Source of the DNA: Chrysomallon squamiferum
Taxonomy: Eukaryota > Mollusca > Gastropoda > Neomphalida > Peltospiridae
Direction of reading: 5' to 3'
Assembly: GCA_012295275.1 (NCBI GenBank)
Contig: CM022671.1
Location: forward strand, 29,841,250-29,905,249
Length of the DNA stretch: 64,000 bases
Positions 42,357 to 59,054 of this stretch are shown piece after piece (the first letter of the stretch is position 1; every line of letters begins with the position of its first letter). The translations under genes were made by a program, and so were the position numbers. The notes under the pieces are model-generated. The model was not told the origin of the DNA and searched no databases. It saw only the letters and a program-made list of their open reading frames with translations.

Positions 42357-45300
42357 AAACTTCTTTTCTTTTTCTTTCTATTTTTTTTTTTTTGTAAAAG
42401 GATATTTACAAACTTACATACATTCTGTTTTATATTTAATAGTTTGCCATTTCTGTGGTTGTTGAGATATAAATTACATTTTTTATACAACACATTTAAA
42501 ATAAATAAGTGTTTTTATATAAATATTTTATAAACACAAATTGAACAACAAACTGTTTATGTCATGTGCTGAAATCAAACAGGTTCCTCACAATATGAAA
42601 TAACTTAATTTTACTGGGTTTTCTTTAACAATGTATCTATCAACAGAGACTTACAAACATAGATTTTCAACAACATCAACAAAAAATAAATAAAATAAAA
42701 TAAAAAGTTGATCCATTTATCCCAACTGTTAACAATACCTTACATAATAACGCTTTACATTTTAAACATTATATTACATACAAACAATCCTTAAAATATT
42801 GTAATTTAGCTTTTAACATTTCCAAAATAGCATATTTAAGGTTTTTAAAATGGTATGGCAAGACAAGAAGCTGAGTATCACAGTTTTACAGAATGCTATA
42901 TAAATATTATGCAAAAACATTGTATGTAAACACAAACAAACCACACACCAAACTCCATGTTTTTAGTTGTCATCTCAAAACTTTTAACATTCATTAATAA
43001 TCAGTTTTGGAAATAAATTATAACTGTCATTATTTTTTTTTTATGATAAAATTTAAAGAATATTTAACAATTTATATCTACTAAAGGTGAATATTTACAT
43101 TTATTTATTTAATACAGGTGACTTAGCATAAAATAGTAAAAAATAGAGTATCTCCCATGATATCACCTGGTACTGTCAGATTTCTTCCTGTTATGAAACC
43201 TATTTATTCTAGTGACACAGATGAATTTTATTTAACAAGACTCCAAACATTTTTAACCTGGTTGTTATGCAACATAAATAACACAATGAATTAAACCTTT
43301 TTCTGCAACTTGAATATAGCATTTTTTTTTATCAGCCAGTTTTTTTTTTTTTTATATACATTTACCATAAAGAAAAAAAGAAAAGAAAAAAGAAACAAAA
43401 CCCAAGAACTAGAAAAAGACCATATACCATAACCTTTGATAAATTAACCACTTGATGGGTACTATGAATGATGAGGAAAAAGCCCTTTACTTGAAATTAA
43501 TGTAAATGTTTTATTAAATAATAAAATGTGTTTAGGTATTAGTTTTTTTTCTTTGAAAAATGTGATTCCTTTTCATAGTTTAATAAATTACTGATTGGTT
43601 TAAACCAGCATGAGTTTTGGTTTTCTCACAGTAAACAAGTCAATTCTCATTTCTTTTTTTTTGCCATTGGCAGATACATCTTAATTTATTTTCAGTTTTT
43701 GCAAAATTAATTCATAAGTATTTTAATGTTAAATAAACCCCCCAAATTTAAACAAGAATATATAATTAAGAAGCAATTACATGTACAAAACAGTAAATAA
43801 ATATTATGAGAATAATTATTGTGTATTTACAAGTCTTGATTTCTTGATTATTATTATGACAAAGTCATAATTATATACAATCCAGTATTTTACAATATAA
43901 ATTAAAAGATAAAGGGTTTTCTATAATGTCATCAATTTTGTGTAATAGCTAATACTTGAAAGCTCAAAACGAGGAAAGACATTAATATAATTAAATATTT
44001 TCATATGTTTATAAATAAAAAAGTTAAAATAACATTCAACATAAATTGTGCTTTTAAAAAATAAATAAGTACTGAATCTACGTTTACATTACTTTACTGA
44101 TTGTCAGTATAGTTACTATATAAAATGAAATATTAACAAAGTATTTACAGTTTTTTCATAACCAAGGAAATTTCTACTTTTATGATCTATTATGTTATTG
44201 ATTCCAAAGAAACAGATTTTCTTTTTAAAAAAACAGAACTTGTTTTAATATGCTACCTGTATATTAAATTATTTCCCCCTTTTTCCACTAACAGAGACAT
44301 GCACATATTGCCCTATAAAAGCAAGATGTCCAGCTATGAAACCATATTCATTTAATCAATTTAATATTCAGAATAATATCTCTAAACCAACTGCTGTACG
44401 TTATAATTTTTTTTTTCTCATCCTCACTGAAAATAATTTAATACAGAACTACTACAAGTAATTTTCCAGACAGAGTTGTGAAGATTACAGCACAACAGAA
44501 CAAGTGCTAATTAACTAAATGTCTTTTTATCTAACTTAACTTTAAAAGACTTCTTAATTACCTGAACAAAGGCCTAATGTAACTATATTTTAAAGATATG
44601 TTAATTAAAATTCTAATCATTTATTAAACAAAAATCCCTTTAGGTTTCCAACGATATATATATTAACAATCTTTGACAAAAGATGTCTAATTTAGCAAAA
44701 CAAAAATAAATAAAAGTCAAGAATAAAGATAATTATTTGTAAATATAACAACAACAGGAACAGGAGAAAAGATAGAGTAGTAAGCTAAATGTTTTTCATT
44801 TAATTTATTTTCTTTCTTTTTGTACAGGTAAAGGTGTTGATAGGATGAAAAGTCAAACTTTCCTCTGTTAAAAAAAACACAGCTTTAAATCTGCTTCTTA
44901 ATAACAGAGGAAGACATGTGAACACAAAGTAAAAGCAAACATTTTAAAAACCTATAAATATTGAATGCTGTATTAACAGGTACTAAAGAAATCATAAAAA
45001 CAAACAAAACAAAAAGTTCAGACATAGTTAGCAAATATTTTTCATACTGAAATATAAATTAAGATTAACAGATTCACTGAATGAAAACAACGAAAACCTA
45101 AAAAAACAAACAAAAGAAAAAACAAACATCATTCCACCTCTCACTCATTTTTCAAAAGGTTAAATAAAAATACACACAAAGCACTATTTTAAGATTAAAA
45201 GATTTTCTAACTCAGTTTATCAAATTAATAGCCAGCCTGGTCCCCAGAAAAAACCCCACCCATGCCACGTCTACATTAAGCAAGTTTAAAAGGCTTATTA

Positions 45301-45921
45301 ATATACTGTTGCAAAGCACTTTTCTGAAATTATTTAGTATACTTTCTACCCAGCTCATCAAAATATAAATATCCTACTCTCCAGATACCAAAACAATCCA
45401 AAAACCAAAGTACATTTCATTTATTTAAAAACTATTTCACTGAATCCAGAAAAGTATTGGCTTATATATAACTTTAATAAGGTTTACTAAATAATAAACA
45501 GCCCTACCCTAACACCAAAAAACAAAATGATGTTCCATCTATTCAAGTACAGTTGATAGTCTTAATAACATATTTTATTGAGATTACCAAAGAACAAGCT
45601 TCATCCATTAAAATATAGATATTTTTAAAATACATTTCATCTATTCTAGTGTTTAAAACCTAATAATAATAAATATGTTTTAATCAGATGATCAAAGAAC
45701 TACTTCAGTCAATAAAATATTTTTAATTACAGTTAATCAAAGTATAAATCTCCCATCCAAGAAACAAAATGGCAGTTCCTATACCCCAGTAATGTTTAAA
45801 TGCTCTACTAATAAAAAGAGTTTAATGAGTTAAAGAAAGAACAAGCTTAAGTCACTAATATTTTTCAATAAATTTCACCCACTTATAAATTATTTAGTAG
45901 TTGTTTTTTTAATAATAAACT

Positions 45922-46385
45922 TCAAGCTTCTGATTCTGCTCCTTCAATTTCCCTCTCATCCCCATCTCCACGTTGTTGTGTAGGTGATGATGCACTGAGG
46001 TCAGGTGACGCCAAACTGCTGTCTGATTGGTCGTTGCTAAGGATGAGAAATTTTCCGTCTGGACTCAAAGGAAGTTTTGGTTCATCAGTTTCTTGCTGGT
46101 CAACTTGCTTTTTAATATTCTGGATTAACAGTTTCTGAAATGGATAAAATAACAGTTAATAGATTAATTTTTTTTTTTTTTTTTTTTTTTTTGATATGGT
46201 GAAGAAATATTAAGATACAGGAGTGGCTGGATTGTGAAAACAATGCTAGGGGAAAAAAAAAAAAAAATTAAAATTAAAATTAAAATAAAATAATACAATA
46301 ATAAAATAAATAAATAAATAAAAATAAATAAATAAATAAAAATAAAAAGTAAAAATAAAAAACCAACAAATTAAAAACATTCTTT

Positions 46386-46421
<36 letters not shown>

Positions 46422-46682
46422 AAAAAAGTTAAGATTATTAATGAATGCACATACATTTCCCCACCAGTAACAGTATCTTCAATGACTCAGGTACACAGAT
46501 GTTGTGAGTAAATCAGTGTTTAATTCTATATTAACTGTTTTAATTGCTAATTATGTGCTAACCCATACATATACATAGATATTCTCTGACACTTTCACTG
46601 AAATGTAATTCAAACTGTAGTATTTGTCAGTAACATCTGCTCCTCAAATATATTAATGTAAAAGTTTATTTTCATTGAAAAG

Positions 46683-46726
<44 letters not shown>

Positions 46727-46971
46727 ATAATAATATAAATGTTATTAAATATCAAATTGAATTTTAAATTATAAATCTCCATATTTCTATTTATTAGTCA
46801 CAACAAAAAATAGATAATGATGATGATGATGATAATAATAATAATAATAATAATAATAAAATGAAATAAAATAATTAAATAAATAAAGATAAAAAGAGAA
46901 AAAGTGTGCATTTTGGAAATGTAACCAAACTCTAATGTAACAAATCCACCATTTAATCAGTTTCTCAACAT

Positions 46972-47010
<39 letters not shown>

Positions 47011-47457
47011 AACAACATTCTGTATGTTTAATCAAAATATTAAAACAGTAAAAGTAAATTAAATTTTTCTTTTCTTTCTAAGATGGCTATTATTACACAT
47101 GCAAAACTTTAATATAACATAACTGTTGTTTAATGTATTGTGAACAGATTTACTATATTATTCAGATGCTAGTAAGTTCAGGTATATGGCTAGTACCACA
47201 CTGTTTATAATAATGTAATTACAACATTTTATTTGACTGATTAATGAACATTTGTTGGCAAGAAGTGTGTGTACTAAATTGTGAACCTGTAACTGCCAGA
47301 TGTTCATTTTAAAATGTATTTATGCACAAACAGAAGAACTAGCTCCATATAGGGTTTCACTATACTGACACCAGCTTGACAAGTCTATTTTACCATATGG
47401 ATAATCAACATATCCTATTTTAGCATCCTGATCATTACATATTATAGAATGAATGAA

Positions 47458-47492
<35 letters not shown>

Positions 47493-48656
47493 CAGTAATA
47501 ATAACATTGTATTATTATTAGTAGTAGTACTACTACTACTACCACTACTACTACTAATAATTTCAACAATAAAATAATGAAAATAATAAAATAAACAAAT
47601 AAATTACTTTAAAAAAAAAATAATTATGTTAACATAAATTACAATTACTGTGATTTCTAATGGATTTTCAAATGAACGAATGATGAAAAAAATTAATAAA
47701 AATTAAAAAAAGGCATAAACATTTTATGCCTGTGTATGTTTAAACAACAGATTAAGAATGAATAAGGACAGACAATTATATATTTTTGCCGAACACCAAA
47801 ACCATATTAAACTGATTATTAAATCTATATTAATTTAGTTTCATTAATTCTTATCTAGAGGAGGACTTGTGTTAAATACAGAGGGCTTTCAAATTAAAAC
47901 ACAGATGTGTGCAGTCTCTATCAACATCTTGTATTGGTCGGTTTCATAATTAATGTGTATCTATTATTATTATATATATATTTGTGATGACAATGAGAAT
48001 ATTCAAAATATTTTATCAAAATGAAATTAAACTTAATTAATTAACAGAACTGTCAATATAGTTCTGATAGATCTGTTATAAGGCATCTAATAAACCTTTT
48101 AAACATAACTGAGGTAGACAAAGTAGTCTTAATCTGTGAATCCTTTAGGTTAACATTGATACACTGTCACAGAAATGAAATAAAAAATATAGTGAACCTA
48201 ATCTTAGACGTTTTGGAAAACAATTTGAAAACCCTATGCACACTGTTATTGATTGTTATTATATATTATATGTATGGGAGTTTTACAGTATATGAACATG
48301 CCATAAAACAGCAAGAAATAATGCCACTGAAGAAAAATTGTTACTATCCCAGGAACAGAGGCATAGTAAGCACTCAATCCCCAGACCCTAGCTGATGAGA
48401 AAGAAACTACAGAAAACTCTACATTTATCTCATAAGCTTAGGAAATGTATACTGTTTTAATAGTTCTCCATTCAGATTAATAATGTTGTACACAGATGCT
48501 TGTTTCAATAGGTTTATTAAAAATAAAGTATGACAATAAAATAACAAGCCTGTAACAATGCAGGGAGGTTGACATTTTGTCTTTTATGTAAAAGAAATCT
48601 AGGCACAATTTGGGTACAACACTTTTTTAAAAATAAAATGGTCTATAAGTTTTTTT

Positions 48657-48697
<41 letters not shown>

Positions 48698-51600
48698 CAG
48701 TATAAAAATGATATCATGAATAAAAAGGAAATGTAAAGATTAATGCAACTTTTATTGTCATACTTGATTATTAGCAAAGACAGGATATAAAGTTCAAACA
48801 AAAACAATTTCTAATTAAATGTAATGAGAGGTTATTAATACAAAAAAACTTATAATAAAAAAAAATTAAAATAAAATAATAAATTAAAATTTAAAAATAA
48901 AAATACAAATAAATAAAAAATAATTTAGAAAAATAAAAAATCCTAATAGACAGTAAAATGTAATCTCAAAAAATATAAAAAACAACCTAACAAAATAATA
49001 ATATAAAAATTAACAATTAAAGAAAAAAAGAAAAAAGAAAAAATAAAATAAAATACAAATAAATAAAACAATAAAGAAAAAAGAAATATGCCTAAAATGT
49101 TGCACATTATTGGCAGATTATCACTGTTTATAAACTTAAATTATTTTTATCAATATTTTCAGTACTAGCAATTTAAACACATAACTGAAATTTGTGTCCT
49201 GTATTAAACTGTAAACTGGAAACCCCTATCAAAATGGCTGATACTAATTTAACTGAAAATATATCTAGCATCAGAAGCAGGCAAATCTTTCACTTATTCT
49301 GCAAATACTGTTTAAAGCTAACCAGTTGGAAAATAACGATAACAGAAAATAGTTCTTAATTCAGAAATATCCAGTGATCCATATCCAAATTCAGAAATAT
49401 CCAAAATATTTTGAAAATAAATTTTGCAAGGTTTTCAAAGTGAAATAGAAATGTAAAGTTAGCTGTAAATATAACTTTTTTTCATATGCTACATAATCCA
49501 TGATCAATCTGAATTTTTGAATAACAGTTGTATAAAATAAGAATAATTCATAATCTCTTTTTCTCAGATTTTTAAATAAAATATTTCGGTGTTGCACTGA
49601 AAATGTATTGATTTAAATAAACAGCTCAACACTGAAACAAACAAAACATTATTGATCTTCAGACAACTTCTGAATTTGGAATGAAACCTTCTGAAAATAC
49701 GTCTGAATTTTAAAACATTTCCCTTCTTCTGACATAACAGAACTTCTTTATATCAAGAATCAAACTTAACTTAAACCTGAAGTTACCAATAAGTCTAATT
49801 TCCATTCAGTTCCATTCACTAATAATAATAATCTTCTACGTTAGTACTACGAAACCAATACCACTGTTACAGCATAAGAAAAATATGCTTGTATATATGG
49901 GTACATGATGGTTATGAACATTTGGGTTGCTATGTGCAAACTGTAAATGAAGACATGCACAGACAAAAGTCCTGACATGCCCTGTACCTTGTACTGTGCC
50001 TCAAGTTATGACAACAGTAATTCATCATCATCGAACTGAAAGAAACACATTAAGTATATATGATATGATGTTCTGAATTCTTTGTTTGAATACCTGATGT
50101 AATAATTAACTATTTTTATTTATACTTTTATTTATTTATTTATTAAATGTTTTATATGGGGGTTCTGATTTTGACTATCTGAAAGCTAGCATATAACTTA
50201 CCATGGCTAATTAATTACTTAATCAATTGTTATTATTTTATTATTATTTTGTTTATTTGTTTAATTTTTGTTCCCTTACATAGATTTTTTATTTCTTTGT
50301 TTTAAGCAGATCATACCATTTTTTTTTTTTTTTTTTTATTCACTCTTACCAAATTTATTTTTGTTTCAGATCTATTTATCAAACTGAAACATATTAAATG
50401 ACATAGATCTAATTTTCAACTACTATGAAATGTTAGCAATTAATTTACTGATTAGCTGTGATCAAAAAAAGAATATAAAATATGTCCTATTTTAAATTAA
50501 ATTACTAATGCTAAAACTATATATAAAAAAAAAATAAATAACGAAACTTGGTTGCTTTTTGAAAGTCAGTCTAATAAAAAATAAAAAATTTCAAACAAAA
50601 ATCTATAAATAAATAAAACACTTCTGGAGTTTGTAATTTAAAATTAGATTAATGCCTCTATGCTTTGTTACCACAGTTTGTGCAAAGATATCTATCAGTT
50701 TGGATTAAAACAGAAAATAACTAAAAACAGTGCATAAGTAAGAACATTATAATAAAACAGAATGAAATTGACATAAAAATGAAAATAAAAAAAATAAAAA
50801 ATAACAACAATAATAATAAATAATGGTAATAATAACAATAATAAAAAAATAAAATAAAATAAAATAATAGTAACAATAACATATGGTTTAAAGCCATATG
50901 TTTAACAGAAATATACAGATACAGTATGAACAGAATTTTCAAAAGGTATTAACAACATTTAAAAGCATAAAAGCATTTTGAAAATAATAATGTTAAATAA
51001 ATTATGTTAATCTGATAGTAAGAATCCATTAATAATAAAATACAATAAATAAATGGCTTCATAATATACTATTATGTTTTGTTTAATAAAAGGAAAAAGC
51101 ACAGAAGCATTGTGAAGAACTGAAGAATAAATTAATGATTAAACAACTGATTGATAATGTAAGTAAAAGCAGATTTTTTTGAATTTTTAAAATGTATAAA
51201 TTAAATATTAAACAGAGCCTATTACAAAAATATGATTTATTAAGATTAAAGTTGTTTTTTTGGCTGTTATTTTTTTTAAAATAAATTTTACAAAAAGTGT
51301 CTTGATAAAAATAAAAAAATTAAAAAGAAGTAAGAAACAAAAAATACCTTTTCTCTTTCTTTATCAGTAATTCCTGTTTTCCCAGCTCTTTTTTCCTGAA
51401 GGCAAATAAAGAAAAATGTGAATATGTTGCCACAGAGTACCTTTTATCACTGTCAACATTATTACAATCATACACACATAAACAAAGGAAAAATAATTAT
51501 GCCAGGATTTAAGAATTTTTACTTGTATAATTGTGTGTAGCTGTGTATGTGTTTATATATATAATAACACTACTACTACTGTTATTATAATTTTATATCA

Positions 51601-51727
51601 GTTTTATATTTTTGGTAAATTGCGATGTGTGCACTAAAACATATAAAACTGACATAAAAATAATAATAAGAGAAGTAATTACAATAACAATATTAATAAT
51701 ATAAATTATTAATAACAAATAATAATG

Positions 51728-51773
<46 letters not shown>

Positions 51774-52854
51774 CAATAATAACTAATAATAATAATAGTG
51801 AAAATACCATAAGTGCTTGAAAAGCTATCTTTGTTGCAGTGCTGATTGCTTGGCAGATCTGAAATAATAAAAAAGTATATTTTACCAGACAGAACAGATT
51901 TGTATATAAATGATGTACAACAATGCAAATCAGTTATTACAGCAGCAATACAAATTATAAGTCTTCATTCAATATGTACCAAAGATTCATCCATTTGAGT
52001 GCATTTTTATTTATTTATTTATTTATTTAAAAAAAAAGCTTTAAGCTAATGTTTTAGGCAGAATTTTATTTTTAAATATAATAAAAAATACCATCAAAAT
52101 GTCACACAAGGTTAATTTCAACAAGCATGATAAAATTTGGTATTAAAAATTAATTTTAAAAAATGACTGACAATGCAAATGTTAAAACTCACTTCCTCAG
52201 AAGAAGTGTTGGTTTCAAAAACATGACAAGCAAACGAAGGGGCTCCACTCTCATTCCTACTCCGAGTAATAAACCCAAATAACCTGAAGTGAGAACACAG
52301 AAACAGCTATAGTGAAATGTAGACAGCCTTAATGACACATCAACACATTAATATTAATAGTGGTTATGTGTCAGTCCATATAATGAACAAAGGATGTTTG
52401 TTTAGAGTTTATTATTAGTGTATATAATCATATGATGAACTGACATACACAAATGAAAAGAAGTATTATAATAGCATTAACAACATGTACTGACTCTAAA
52501 ATATGTCAACTACTACTACTACTGCTTTTAATAAATAATAATAAATAAATAAATTAAAAACAAATAAAATATCAAAAATAATTAATAATGCTTCAGTACC
52601 TTTCTATATCAATGTTTTGTCAGGATTTGATTTTTTTAATTTCTGTTCTAAAATTTAAGTTTTAGTTTACAAATAAGTATCCGTTTTGTGCATTATTTAG
52701 TATTATTATAGACAGAATTTGATTATTTTCTAAATAAAATTATTATGATAAAACGGGTTATTACCTGTTATTATCAGGGTGTGTTGTCCAGAATGATATA
52801 TCTGCCAAAGCAAACTCCACCCTTGTAGTGTTAGCCACTGGATCTATAAGTCTA

Positions 52855-52919
<65 letters not shown>

Positions 52920-54164
52920 AAGAAGAAGAAGAAGAAGAAGAAAACAACAAGAAAATCACAACTAAATAAAACATCATGAAATACATTTTTTGTTAAATTA
53001 TATGAAACAAATTAATAAGGCCCAATACCTTGGGTTGTCACACCAGTATATTATGATTATATTAACAAATGATAAAAGTTATATAAAATCTGAATTTAAT
53101 TCTGTTAATGTGTATAATTAACAATACTGTAACAAAACATAAGGGATATTTGTAAAAAAAAAAAAAAAAAAATTAAAATGAATCTCACCTCATAGACTCA
53201 TTAGTAACCAGCAATCGAGACTCAGTCATTTTAAACACATTGTGAATAGCTCGGGCAGCCATGATCTGTCGTATTGTCGAGTGAACAAGTTGTTCTCCTG
53301 AAATCAATAGCATCATAACACACAGAACAATCAAAAATTAAAAATACAAACAAAAAAAAACAACAACAACAACATCTGAACAATTAAAAATTAAAAAATA
53401 AAATTAGAATAAAATAAACAAAACATATATATGAAGAAAAAACAGCAACAACAACCAAAATAAACCTTAAAACTCACCTCACATACTAATTTGCTTTTTA
53501 ATTTTATTTATCTAAGTTTATTATAAGAAAAGGCTATTTGTTCAGTTTGTTATTAGCAAAGGTTTGTGGAGAAGAACACTAAATGCACCATATGAAAGTA
53601 TTAAAAAATGTATTTTTACTATACACATATACAGATGGCTTAATGTATCTAGAACAACAACAGGTTTACCTCTGTCTGTCTGTACCTCCATGGAGCCAAG
53701 AAATCTGACAGTAAAATTCTGAGCAAATGCCAAGTTTTCATCTGAAGCATCAACACTGTCACCTGATGTTTTGTCAAATGGGTTCACTCTTCTGAAAATT
53801 ATAAAACAGCAGGTAAACAAATATTTAAAACATCAGTATAATAACAACAACAACAATAAAAATAACAAGAACCAGTAACAATAACATGTATTTATACAGC
53901 ACCCCATACATCTTTTGTCTTTTTTTTTTAATGATTTAAAAAATAATTAATCCAATAATTTTGTTTATCTTAAGGATAATTAATATAAACTTTAACCAAA
54001 TATTGTTGATGTTTAATATCTTGTAATTTACTCCTGTTATACATTAAACAAAGAGCCAAATGCTGATATTCTGCTTCCTCTTTTATCCTATTTTATTTTA
54101 ATAATGCAAATTTTCAAATTTGTCTCGAAGAATTTGATTTTTAATTACCTTTACACTGAAATCA

Positions 54165-54246
<82 letters not shown>

Positions 54247-56231
54247 TAATAATAACAATAATGACAGTAATATCAGTTAAAAGAAGAACCTGACTATTAA
54301 CATCTAAGACAAAACTGTGTTAAATAAAAGATAATGCCTACAAACAAACATGCCACATTAAACAATGAAAACGTCTTCGTACTAAGTCTACCACAAAACC
54401 AAAACATATTTCCAGTTCATAAACATATCTTTTTAACTGTAAGAATTATATCTTTTTTTTTTTTCTTTTTTTTAAAGATACTAATAAATAAATAAAAGAA
54501 AAATTTAACAACAATAACAACAACAACAACAACAACAATAATAACAATAATAATAATAATAATCATCATCATCATCTTCATCATAATAACTGTAAAAACA
54601 ACAACAACAAGAAACAATACCAACAACAGTAATAACAATAACAAAGACAATAATAACAATAATAATAATTCAGAGAGAAAGTGACTTTGAGAAAGTCTAC
54701 CAAGTTGTAAATACACACTTGGGAGGGCCTGACTGTGGAGAGGTTGCACCTTGACCTTCGGGTGACAGTGACGCCAAGTCAAACTGGATTGGTTGATCTA
54801 TAATGAGGTCATCAGCAGAACTGCTGCGAGGGGGCGGAGACTGAGAATGGTTTGTACTAAACAACAAAAGAAAAACAAAAGAAAACACGTCACAGTAAGA
54901 ACTAAATAAACATAAATAAGTAAATAATAATTAAAATTAAATTTAAATTAAAATTTTAAAACAGAAATAAAAAAATAAAATTGACGTTAAATTGAATAAA
55001 TATCATTACATAAAACAAAAAACATGGACCATATATATATATATATATATATAAATTAATCATGAAAGAATGAATTATTACAATAAAAAAAGCATTTACA
55101 ACAACATCTAGACAAACATGCAATACTAATTGTGGCAAACATAAATTCTATCAGACATTCTATTACTTATATTACTGAAAAAAACACTCATTTTTGATTG
55201 CATGTGTCTCTGTATGTCTGTGTCATCCATAGATGTATGTTTGAATATCTATGTGTGATTGTATACATATGTACATAAATATATGTGAATATTTATATTT
55301 TCTCTTATCTCTCTGGTGTATTTGTAAATATAAAATTTATGTACCTCCATATATATTTTTGTATCCTTCTTTTATCTGTGTATGTATGTATATATGTATG
55401 TGTTGATTTGTCTACTAAGAATGTACATCTATGTATTTAGGTGTATTATGTTTATGTTTTTCTTGTAGGTAGGTACACAGTTATGTATATATGCATGTGT
55501 CTGTGTATCTGTGTGCATGCATGTGTTTGTTATTTATGTTTTTACAGGTGTGTGTACAAATGATACAAACCGTATTGGACTTGTTGTTTCTTGAAATGAC
55601 TGCCCTTCAGATGATTGACTTTTCACAGACCCCACACTTGGAGTTTGTTCCTGTACAGCATAAACTTTGCATCAGAATATAATCTTAATCACAGAGAAAA
55701 AGTTTACACAAGAAGTAGTTTACAGTAAATTAGATATAAATGAAAAAGAAATTTAAAAACATAATAAGAAATTGGTAATGTACACTAATATGAGTTCACC
55801 AAAAAAAAAAAAAATAAAATTTGTTTTAACTTGGCAGCTTTTCATAAATGATTACACTTGATACATGATTTTATGACTTATTAGCCAGAATTTATTTGTT
55901 GATTATTTATTTTTTGTATGTTTACTTTTGTTTTTTTAGAAATTTATTATATTTTTACCTTCTTCTTAGCTGAAGCTTTCCCCCGAACATATCCACTATC
56001 TCGAACTATGTTGTTAATTGTAGCTATCCACTGTAAATAAATAAAATAAAATAAAACCCAGATGTTAAATTTCATTAGAATACAGTTGATCTAGGGTTGG
56101 TCTTAAACCCCAACAAGGACAGATCAACATTTACACAAAAAAAAATGAAGATGGGATAGAACTGTCAGTGAAGTGGATATAATTTTCAAGATAAAATGTG
56201 TTTCATTTAAAAAAGAGAGAAAAACGCTAAG

Positions 56232-56293
<62 letters not shown>

Positions 56294-58812
56294 AAAAAAA
56301 ATAATAAAAAAAATTAAAAAAAATTAAAAAGTGAAATGAAATAAAACAACAAATAAACATAATTATGTAATGACAGGTAAGTCTAATTACAGATAAAAGT
56401 GACATGCTTATAAATAAAAATATGAATTACCTCATCTCGCTCTCTGTAATTTTCAGCTTGCAACACACACCTCAAAAAAAAACAACAAAAAAAAAAATAA
56501 TAATAATAAAATAAAATTAAAAAAATGAAAAATTTGTCAGATTGAATTACAAATTATAGGTGATGTGGAAAATGCAATTAAGCAGATAAGTTTAAACTTA
56601 TAAATTTAAACTTGTAAACGCACATGCACTAGATTTACAAAATTTCTTTAATAGCTATCTGGTACAAGTAATAATAATAATGATGATAATGATAGTAACA
56701 ATAATAGTAATAATAAAAACAATAATAATAATAATAATAAAATAACAGGATAATAAACAGTAAATTAATAATTAAAAATTAAAAATAATATGTAAGTAAA
56801 TTAATAACAGACTGAGTGAATAAATAAATAAATTATATAATTAAATAAATAAAGAAATAAAATTAACAATAAATATATAAATCATTCAACAGACAAATGA
56901 ATAAAACAAAATTAATTCAGTAAAGAAATAAACAAAAATGGCAGAAAAAAAAAACACCATTCAAATAAAATATTTTACAAAACAAAGAAATAAAGATGTA
57001 AATAAATAAATAAGCAAATATTATAAAAACCATTTAAATATCAATGAAATAAACATATAATTAAATAAACAAACATATACAGCAAACAAACAAACAAACA
57101 ACATAAAAATCATTTAAAAAATAAAAAATAAATATATAAAATTTACTTTTTATTATTAGCTGATATGACTTGAAAGACAAATCTACGATCATCTGTCAGA
57201 GGTTCAGCCATGACACCATCTTCATTTAGATCAACCACAAGACTACCGGCAAACTAAAACAACAAAATTATTCACATCTAACAAAATAAAACTAATAATT
57301 CTTTTCAAAACATAAATATTATAAAAACTTGCAAACTTTGTTAGTTTCAGATCATTAATACAGATTAATAAGTCACAAAACTTCTTTAAGATATTTGGAA
57401 TTAATATTAATAATATAAAAATGCAAAAATAAAAATAAAATAATTACAATAGTAATAAAAAGAAAAAAGAAATTCTTTATTATGCTTTACACATAATATG
57501 ATAAACTATTCCTGTACTTGAACACTAACATAATGAAAATTCATTCTTTAAAATTTTGAAAATTTATTCTTTTCTTGAAATTAAATTTTGTTTGATTTTT
57601 AAATTTGTTTATTAATTTGTTAAAAATAAGATGAATTTGAATTGGATCACATATTGAAGTTTTTGGTTGCATTTTTATTTTCATTATTTTTTTAATAACA
57701 TTATATTACATATGTTATATTTTATAATATTTAATATGTACTTTGTTACAGTTTTTCATTTATTTATCTACTGAAGAAACAGTTGCTTTTTATATTACAT
57801 TATCAAGTTTAAGAAATAATTTATTATAATAACATATTGTTGAGAAGATAATAATCATATTTATTATATAAATAAGAAATCCTTGTGTGGACATTGGAAT
57901 GTGTTATTAAGCACTGTATTTTGGAAGCAATAGATTAAAGAGAAGAAAGCAGAGGTGTTTCTGAATTTATGATGTACGATTTGTTTCTTTGAATCTTGTG
58001 GAAAATGTTTCAAGAATCAACAGTTTGCTTGTACATTTGCCTACAGAGAAGCCAAAGCATCTAGATAAAAAAAATAATAAAAATAAAAATAATAATAATA
58101 TTAATACAAATTGTTTATGAAATTTTAAAATTAATAAATTAAAAACCTAATTTTATGTTTCTGCTTCACCACATTTAAAAAGTGTTTTCTTTAACTAACA
58201 ATTTTTTTTTTTTTTTTTTTGAAATTAGGTAAAATAGTTATATTATTTTTATAATTTCATATTACTTTATTACTTTAATAATTAGGTAACACAATAATTA
58301 ATAAAAATAAATAAATAAATAAATAAAATCTAGTAAAATACTGACATGCTTTTTTTTTTATTGTCATGCAAATAAATTACACTTCTTATGTTATTTAATA
58401 CTGCTTTAACAGATATCAAAGAACATAAGACATCTTGGATTTAGATAGATTATAATATTATACTTAATAATAATAATAATAATATAATATATATATATAT
58501 ATATATATATTTCTTGGATATACACTCACATTTGGGCGTGTTGGCTTGAACTGATAGCCTGGCAATGTGTATGTGTGTAATTTTGTTAATAATTTTCAGT
58601 AAGCCAAGCATGTATGGGGGGTGGGCCAAATGAGGATGCAAATTCTATTTCATTTCTCATACTATTGAATAAATTTACAACAAATAGAATGTACTGAAGA
58701 AAGAAAATATTTACTAATAAAATAAAACTATTTCAAATTTGTTTACAAGCAATGTCTAGAGGCTCAACAGATTCAACATAAAAGGAAAGAAAAGTTTTTA
58801 TTTGTTATTTAA

Positions 58813-58880
<68 letters not shown>

Positions 58881-58987
58881 TTAATCATCATCATAATAAT
58901 AAATAAATAAATAGTTAAATAACTAATATTGATAATAGGAATATATAAAAATAAATTAAAAAACTATGGATGTGTGCAGTATTTTAG

Positions 58988-59054
<67 letters not shown>

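Larger units (their letters stand above)
38760..45921 (-). other. Probable long 3' UTR / downstream region of APPL
   Basis: About 7.1 kb after the APPL stop with no convincing gene. Unlike the introns on either side it has few trinucleotide arrays (one AAT run near 42049) and reads as unique AT-rich sequence, which fits a long 3' UTR. Many AATAAA hexamers exist in sense; one at about 38769 lies at the far edge of this texture. It contains the imperfect repeat at 39480-39800 and an exon-like open stretch at 41479-41632. Transcription is inferred, not shown. Confidence 0.35.
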
